A DNA stretch of 64,000 bases from assembly GCA_008729055.1 (NCBI GenBank), contig SDUX01000003.1:1240001-1304000 (forward strand), given 5' to 3'. This DNA comes from Pyropia haitanensis (Eukaryota > Rhodophyta > Bangiophyceae > Bangiales > Bangiaceae). The notes under the pieces were generated by a model. It had not been told where the DNA came from. It ran no database searches and saw only the letters and a list, made by a program, of their open reading frames with translations. A program made the position numbers and the translations under genes. Every line of letters starts with the position of its first letter. Positions within the stretch are counted from its first letter, which is position 1. Positions 58,215-64,000 of the stretch are shown here, piece after piece.

Positions 58215-59636
58215 CTATCGCTGCATCATGTACAGCCCCCACACCACCACTACAGCCGCCGTCGCGGTCCCCACAAACTCCCCTTGGCTGGACTGGAGCC
58301 ACCCCCGCTGGATGGCTGTGTCCAGCGCCCGAGCAACGGGCCCGTCCGACGCCAGCGCCACATTATCGAGCCACGCCTCTGCTTCGGCGAGCCACCGACC
58401 CGGCGCTGCCCACCCCGCTCCGTTGGCCGCCTCAGCCGCAAGCACCTTGTGCTCTGCGGCAAGGACGCCCAGCCGCCGGTTGCACTCTGCCAAATCAATC
58501 TCCCCTGTCAGCTGCCGCGTGGTCACCAGCTGCGCCAGCCGGCGGCGGTGCTCAGGGGTGTGGCCGAGGCGTGGAGCCGCGGCGAGCACGTCCTCCTCGG
58601 CGGCCAAGCGCGCCGCGGCGGCGCCGAAATCCGTAGGGGAGAGCGCTCCCGCCGCTAAGCGGCGGGACAGGTCGTCCCACGCCGCATTGCGGCGGCGTAA
58701 GCGGGAGCGCACCGTCCAAGCACAGCAAGAGTTGAAAATGGCAGCCGCGCCTGCAACGAGCATCGTGCCTAGGCCACCAAGTAACGCCGTCCACTCGCCA
58801 CGGCTGAGTATCCTCACGGACGACCCAAAGTGCGGAGGCATGTCCGCTGGAGAGACGTCCACCGTAAAGCGGAGCCCGTGGCCAGGCGCCCTCAGCTTGA
58901 CGTCCCGGTCCTCCCACGTCACCGCCTTGCGGCCATCTTCCAATATCGCACGTGCACGGGGAACCGGCCAGTACAGGGTGCCGTCGCGTACCACAACGGC
59001 CCGCACGACTCGCCGGTGCACTCCACCGGGAAATGTTGTGGGGTCCAACCCCGAGCGCCACGACGGACTGTGCACGTGGGAATCGATGTGCCAGGCCCCG
59101 TCCAGTGTGTAGCTCCACAGGTAGACGCCGCCAGACCTCGGCACGCTCCAAACAAAGCGGGCACCAGCAGCTGTGGGGTCTTCCCACTTGTATAGCAGGC
59201 CCCGTGGACGGCAAACCGACGGGACCGGCAGAGGAGTGCCCAACGTCACCCCCACGCCATGGTCGTCCACGCGCTCCGCTGGCCGAATCGGCACATCCAG
59301 GGAGGCACCAAGTGGGACATAGGCCGCCACGGAGGTCTGCCGGCCATCGGCAGGCAGCACCGCCACCATTTCGAACACCCGGAACGTGGGAGAAAGAGCG
59401 TCGCTGACGATGACGACGTGATGGCCGCACGCAGCGGTGTGGTGCACTCCATCTGCAGAGCACTCAAAAAGCCACGACGGGAGTGGAATGGACAGAGATG
59501 AGTTTGGGACGCCAAAAGGGAGGCGCCGGAGGTCAACGGGCGCGAAGGAGCCCCCAGGGGACTCGGCCGCTTGGCAGCCACAACCGGCAAGCAGCAGACA
59601 GATGGCGACACCGCAGACAGCGGCAGACGGCGCCAT
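58215..59636 (-). CDS. Secretory-pathway membrane protein, unknown function
   Basis: One frame of 473 residues from the ATG at 59636 (MAPSAAVCGVAICLLLAGCG), chosen because it begins a clear signal peptide; in-frame ATGs at 59708 and 59684 would add a polar leader. The lumenal or extracellular part includes LSIPLPSWLFECSADGVHH, RFVWSVPRSGGVYLWSYTLD and TLYWPVPRARAILEDG, which look like beta-sandwich strands. A membrane segment (TALLGGLGTMLVAGAAAIF) is followed by an Ala/Arg/Leu-rich helical, possibly coiled-coil region of about 130 residues and a second hydrophobic stretch at the C-terminus (TATAAVVVVWGLYMM). No known domain recognised. It lies in tandem with the other secretory membrane protein gene 830 bases downstream. 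Confidence 0.75.
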   Translation of the reverse strand: MAPSAAVCGVAICLLLAGCGCQAAESPGGSFAPVDLRRLPFGVPNSSLSIPLPSWLFECSADGVHHTAACGHHVVIVSDALSPTFRVFEMVAVLPADGRQTSVAAYVPLGASLDVPIRPAERVDDHGVGVTLGTPLPVPSVCRPRGLLYKWEDPTAAGARFVWSVPRSGGVYLWSYTLDGAWHIDSHVHSPSWRSGLDPTTFPGGVHRRVVRAVVVRDGTLYWPVPRARAILEDGRKAVTWEDRDVKLRAPGHGLRFTVDVSPADMPPHFGSSVRILSRGEWTALLGGLGTMLVAGAAAIFNSCCAWTVRSRLRRRNAAWDDLSRRLAAGALSPTDFGAAAARLAAEEDVLAAAPRLGHTPEHRRRLAQLVTTRQLTGEIDLAECNRRLGVLAAEHKVLAAEAANGAGWAAPGRWLAEAEAWLDNVALASDGPVARALDTAIQRGWLQSSQGEFVGTATAAVVVVWGLYMMQR

Positions 59637-61000
59637 GAAGCCGGCCGTGCGACAGGAACGAGAGGAGCTGCCGTATGCGTGCATGGGCATGGTGCCCAAG
59701 AAGACCAAGAGGCGCCACTCGTGGGGCTCTCGCGCGTATGCCCAGCTTGTTCAGACGCACCTACCCGACCACCTTGTCGGAATGATGGACAAGCAGACCC
59801 TGGCAGTGTTGTCCAGATGTCCCGGTGTCCCAGCCGCCGCCAATTCGCGCAGAAGTCGTGGAATTCAATCTTTGTGCATTAATTTGTCAGTGATTCTCAC
59901 GAGTCACGGGAAGTCACCAGTCTGTCTAAGTCTTCGTATGCAAGCAGTGCTGTAGCCAATAGAATCGTAGAGCGCTGCACAGCGTGGAGAGAGCCTGTCG
60001 GCAACACCACTCGTGCAAGTCCCAAAATGCCGCAACTGATCTTTCGCCTTGGCCACTCCGGCCTTGGACTCCCCCGCAGAGGACTACGCAGTCCTCAGGA
60101 CGACCGGTTGGAGACCCAAGCGGCCAGTTGCATACGTAGCTTTGCAGCGGGAGATCGCGTGTAAGCCGCAAGTGTGCGACTTCCCTTGCCTCGTATCTCG
60201 ACCAGGACCTGCAGCCCCGGTTGCATCGGTGGCGCCTGGCCTATGGGCGCGCGCCTTATCGACCGCGACGGCTTCTCTCGATCACACACTGCTGCCCCCC
60301 CCCCCCGTGTGCTGCCGCGAATCCATTCGCGCGGCATCGCCAGAACTCTCTCAGTGGACTCGGCAGCGTCTGCCAATGTGCGTGTCAGAACCGCCTGGTG
60401 AGGGGTGCGACCAGGGCTGGCTGTCCGTCCTATTCAGGCCCGGTCGACAGGTGTGGTGAGAGCAGCAGCGCAAGATTTCCCGTTCCTCTTATCTGTCCCC
60501 ACCCGCACTGACGCCACGCGCGACGTCGTCGGCGACCTCGCCGGCGCCGATTGCGTACCTGTTTGCTGCTCGGGCAGCCACCTCTGCTGTCTGCGAAGGT
60601 GAGTGCTGCTAGCGTGTCGCTACCCCGTCGTGAGGTGCACACTGCCAGTGTTTGGAGTAGAGCGCCTGTCGCCGTCGGCGAAGTGCGCTAGTTGGGCGCG
60701 CTGTGACTTGGTGCTGTCCGCGGCCTGAAGGCAGGCGGCGTGGTCGACACGCGTGCAGGGGCGACGTTCGCGGGCTGCATGCTGTCGACCTGTGTATGAC
60801 CTTGTGCGTTGTGATACTGACTGCCTATCTTCCTTTTTTAATCTCGCCCTCTCTTCGTCTTGAGGTTGTGCCCCCTCTCGCATGCACTCTTTCTGTACCG
60901 TTCTCCCTCTCGTCGATGCCCTCCTGTCTACCCCCTTCTTGGTTTGCCACCACAGTCACTTTGAAGTGTAGTCCCGTCTGTCCCCCCCCACCCTTTCATC
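59637..61000. other. Divergent intergenic region
   Basis: Between the minus-strand gene starting at 59636 and the plus-strand gene starting at 61001, so it should contain both promoters. GC is near average with AT-richer patches at 59840-59960. A pyrimidine-rich leader precedes the ATG at 61001. No gene seen. Confidence 0.5.
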
Positions 61001-62439
61001 ATGTATAAGCCTGACCATGAGGCCGGGAAGCTGAAGCGGCCAGACAAGTCTACGCTGACTCGGACGGACAGCTTTGACCGCAACCTGTTTTATGGAGACT
61101 CAAAGCTGCACAAGGTGATGGTGCAGCAGTCGGCGGAGTCCTTCACCAAGGTCTCCGACTCTGCGCTGCGGCTGGAGGACTCTGTGTCGGAGGAAGCCAA
61201 GGTCCACGTGGGCATCATTGGCTGCGGCCGTATTGGCCAGTGCCACGCGGCGAATCTGGCCAACAAGGTCCCCGACGCTGAGCTGGTCTGCGTGTCTGAC
61301 TTTTTTGAGGAGTCTGCTCGCCGCCTTGCCAAGCAGTACAACGTGCCCATGGCGTGCACGGACTACAAGGACCTCATCAACAACGCGGACGTCCATGCGA
61401 TTATTGTGTGCTCGCCGACGGACACGCATGCGGACATCATCAAGGAGGCAGCCGCTGCGGGGAAACACATCTTTTGCGAAAAGCCCATTGACAAGACGCT
61501 CTCTGTCATTGACGAGTCACTGGCGGCGGTCGAAGAGGCGGGGGTTAAGCTGATGATTGGATTTCAGAAGCGGTACGACGCCGACTTTGGCCGTGCGTAC
61601 GAAGCTCGCGCCAAGGGCTTCCTGGGCACGCCTGTTAAGCTGCACCTGACTTCGCGTGACCCGGCGCCACCGCCAGTAGGGTACTTGAAGAACTCTGGGG
61701 GTGTCTTCTTGGACCAGACCATTCATGGTACGTGCGGTCGCTGTATACTGGGTAGAAGCCATCCGTGACGCCCGACCTTGTTGCGACGCCCGACCTATGC
61801 TGTGCTGTTCAGTTGGTTCGCTGTGCCACGACCGGGTTTTCCTGTGGTCCTGCCTGTAACTAACCATCGTTTTTCATTTCTTCCTGACAATGTCTGCATG
61901 CCTTGACACCTGGATGCTTGCCTGCGCTTGCCTCTCCTTGCTCTGCGACAGACTTTGACATGGCGCGGTATCTGGTGGGCTCGGACGTGGTGGAGATCTA
62001 CGCCACAGGCCTCGCTGTCAACCCCGAGATTGCGGCGCTGGGCGACTACGACAACACCATTTGTCACCTCAAGTTTGCCAACGGCTGCATCGGGACGATT
62101 GACAACTCCCGTGCTACCCCATATGGCTATGACCAAAAAGCAGAGTTCTTTGGCACCTCGGGCGCGATTACGGTCAACAACAACTTCCCCAACACGGCTA
62201 CCTACGCCGACCGTACCGGGTGCCACACAGACCTGCCGGTCTACTTCTTCATGCAACGCTTTGCGTCTGCGTTTTTAATGGAGATGATTGCGTTCATCGA
62301 CTGCATTGTGCAGGACACGCCAGTGCCGTGCACGGGCAACGACGGCCGCATCCCAGTGGTGTATGCCATGGCGGCGACCAAGAGCATCAAGGAGAACCGG
62401 CCGGTGCGCATCTCGGAGATTGACCCGTCGCTGGGTTAG
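61001..62439 (+). CDS. iolG: Gfo/Idh/MocA oxidoreductase, inositol 2-dehydrogenase-like
   Basis: NAD(P)-dependent oxidoreductase of sugars or inositol. Exons 61001-61727 and 61952-62439 join in phase 1 (donor GTACGT, acceptor gcgacag) to give 404 residues. The N-terminal 65 residues are extra compared with bacterial enzymes and could be a targeting or regulatory extension. The Rossmann motif is GIIGCGRIGQCHAANL, the substrate-side Lys is in CEKPIDKTLS, and the split motif FLDQTIH | DFDMARYL contains the His-Asp pair typical of inositol dehydrogenases. Exon 2 also carries TIDNSRATPYGYDQKAE, as in that subfamily. Myo-inositol 2-dehydrogenase is the best match; other Gfo/Idh/MocA substrates cannot be excluded. 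Confidence 0.9.
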
Positions 62440-63163
62440 ACCGTGTGCGTGGCCCCGCGACTTTACTGGCCTGAAGATGTCGACTCAATGCATTGCACTC
62501 TTGTCTTCGAGACTGCATGCGCTGCGTTGCCACGTCTCATGTGAACCTGCCCGTGATGAGCAGCGTGGGGAGAGCACGTATGTATTGTTGGTCCCGTATC
62601 GTAATGGCGGGCTGCGCAGCGCAGCAAGTTGCGTGTTTGTCCGTGTTCGTCAATATGCCTGTTGCCCTCTCACCCGTTAGCCACTGTTGTTGTATCTCTT
62701 TGGCGCGTGGTGTGGCGAGAGAACCGTGTTGTGTGTTTGTACGTCGTTGAAGTCGCCACACGACTATACCCACGTACGTGACACGCTGCAACCGTCTCAG
62801 AACAGTACGTGTGCGTTCTGCAGCGCGGCCCACCACGGGACAATCCCACAGGTGTCCGAATCAGAATTGGTGGGCAGTCCCTCTGCGCGTCGGCTGCATG
62901 AGAGAATGGGGATGCAAGCGCGCCATGGCGCCAGAAGAGCCCTACTTTCGTAGCTTCCGGCGGGGAGCAAACCTATAATGCGGGCGAACATGACGGTGGC
63001 AATAACGCCAGGCCACAGAGGGAGCGGCTGACTGCCTACGGCGTGGCGCCAGCAGCCACCATGCGCCCAAAAGGCGCCGTACCAGGCGCGCCGGCCACGT
63101 CCATCTGTTGCTCCCCCTTTCGTGACGCGAACCCCTCTTCTCCCCCTGCTCCCAGCCCCCAAT
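62440..63163. other. Intergenic between convergent genes
   Basis: 3' flanks of the oxidoreductase (+) and the glutathione transferase (-). AT content is higher than in the rest of the window. No gene seen. Confidence 0.5.
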
Positions 63164-63355
63164 TCACCACCACCACCACCAGCCGTCCACCCACGCGTCC
63201 TGCACCGCCGGCACAGACCGCGCCCAGGCCGCGTACGCCGCCACCGCTGGCCAGCGGGGCCCCAGCCCGACCGCCTCGTCCAGGCGCAACACAAATGGCA
63301 CGGCCGCCGCGTCGGCGGCCGACCAGGCAGCGCCAACCAGCGGGCCGCCGCCGCC

Positions 63356-63411
<56 letters not shown>

Positions 63412-63695
63412 CGGCGTCGCCGCGGCTGCGCAGCGCCGCATCGGCCCAGTCAAGCTCAGCGGCGAGCGCGGGCAACACGTGGCCGCCGCCGGCGCCCCCG
63501 CCCCCCCGCCGCCGTCGCGCACCCCCGCCCAAGGCGCCGCCCTCCACCGCCGCCCGGCCCGCTGGCGCCAGCCGCCCATCCACCCATTCCCGCCACCGGT
63601 CCGCAGCGGCGGTGGCCGCGGCGTCGGCGCCGGCGCCCGCGCCGTGGGTGGTGCGCAGATAGGTGAGGATCTCTTGGGAGCCCGCCACGACCATG

Positions 63696-63727
<32 letters not shown>

Positions 63728-63934
63728 TGCCGCCGCCTTTGCAGTCGCCTCGGTTGGGGGGGGGGGGTACACCAGCAGCACAGGCACGGTGCCTGCGGGA
63801 TGGAGGGCCGTGAACCAGGAGGGCTTGCCGCCCGCCCCGTAGAGAGAAATGGGGGTGGCCGTGTAGGGCAGGCCCGCGGCGGCGAGCGCCAGGCCCGCCC
63901 GCTGCGCGTATGGGCACGGGGCAGCGGTGAGGAG
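63164..63934 (-). CDS. Glutathione S-transferase, cysteine-type, 5' part beyond window
   Basis: The thioredoxin-like domain starts at LLTAAPCPYAQRAGLALAAAG, where CPYA is the active-site Cys motif of omega, lambda and DHAR-like GSTs, and continues with FTALHPAGTVPVLLV. An alpha-helical GST C-domain follows (DRWREWVDGRLAPAGRAAVE, then FVLRLDEAVGLGPRW) and is interrupted by poly-Gly from a (CCG)n tract at about 63346-63414. The frame ends in five Trp encoded by a (CCA)n repeat. A ttgcag acceptor just before CTCCTC at 63934 suggests that an upstream exon lies outside the window; the frame is also open to the edge. Such enzymes perform thiol transfer or dehydroascorbate reduction. Class cannot be fixed without the first exon. 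Confidence 0.7.
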
Positions 63935-64000
63935 CTGCAAGACCGACCCGGCGGGCGTCGGGCGGGAGGTGGGGGGGGGAATGCCCGCGCGGCTGCCACC

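Overview
This is a very GC-rich eukaryotic nuclear segment. Genes are separated by 0.5 to 3 kb, some carry a few spliceosomal introns, and proteins are inflated with glycine, alanine and proline runs. The gene content (a plastid-type ferrochelatase, a DnaJ with a leader peptide, an SDP1-type lipase, the plant topoisomerase VI partner BIN4) points to a photosynthetic eukaryote. GC content, intron poverty and poly-Gly/Ala proteins fit best with a bangiophyte red alga such as Porphyra or Pyropia. The lineage is an inference; the presence of nuclear-type eukaryotic genes is seen directly.

Layout, left to right. 0.9-2.6 kb (+): three-exon gene of unknown function. 3.5-6.8 kb (-): SDP1-like patatin triacylglycerol lipase. 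8.3-9.3 kb (+): BIN4-like protein. 9.9-11.2 kb (+): four-exon UBC4/UBE2D ubiquitin-conjugating enzyme. 11.7-14.5 kb (-): Hbs1-like translational GTPase. 15.3-16.6 kb (-): ferrochelatase, divergent from ABCE1/RLI1 at 18.0-19.9 kb (+). 20.5-22.3 kb (-): two-exon DnaJ. 23.0-24.6 kb (-): FHA/kanadaptin-like protein. 26.1-27.3 kb (+): repeat-motif protein. 28.3-29.0 kb (-): proline-rich protein. 31.7-32.7 kb (-): OB-fold protein. 33.1-33.7 kb: a complete MITE-like transposon. 34.3-37.9 kb (+): a complete NAD+-dependent DNA ligase of bacterial LigA type. 38.6-43.9 kb (-): copper P1B-type ATPase.

43.9-48.3 kb is extreme G-tract and simple-repeat DNA. 48.3-55.2 kb is a lower-GC island with no convincing intact gene, but with degenerate mobile-element debris and a mariner-like MITE. 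55.3-57.4 and 58.2-59.6 kb (-) hold two predicted surface or secretory membrane proteins. 61.0-62.4 kb (+) is a two-exon Gfo/Idh/MocA (inositol dehydrogenase-like) gene. 63.2-63.9 kb (-) is a cysteine-type glutathione S-transferase cut by the window edge.

The genes do not form an operon-like system. The most notable observation is the LigA ligase, an enzyme normally bacterial or viral, sitting in eukaryotic nuclear context with a basic N-terminal extension that could target an organelle. It lies head to head with an OB-fold nucleic-acid-binding protein gene. Recurrent themes are a nearly invariant GTACGT splice donor (7 of 8 introns) and reading-frame breaks at C/G homopolymers in several otherwise convincing genes, which look like consensus errors. 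Long antisense ORFs are common because the GC-rich codon usage removes stops; they were not annotated.
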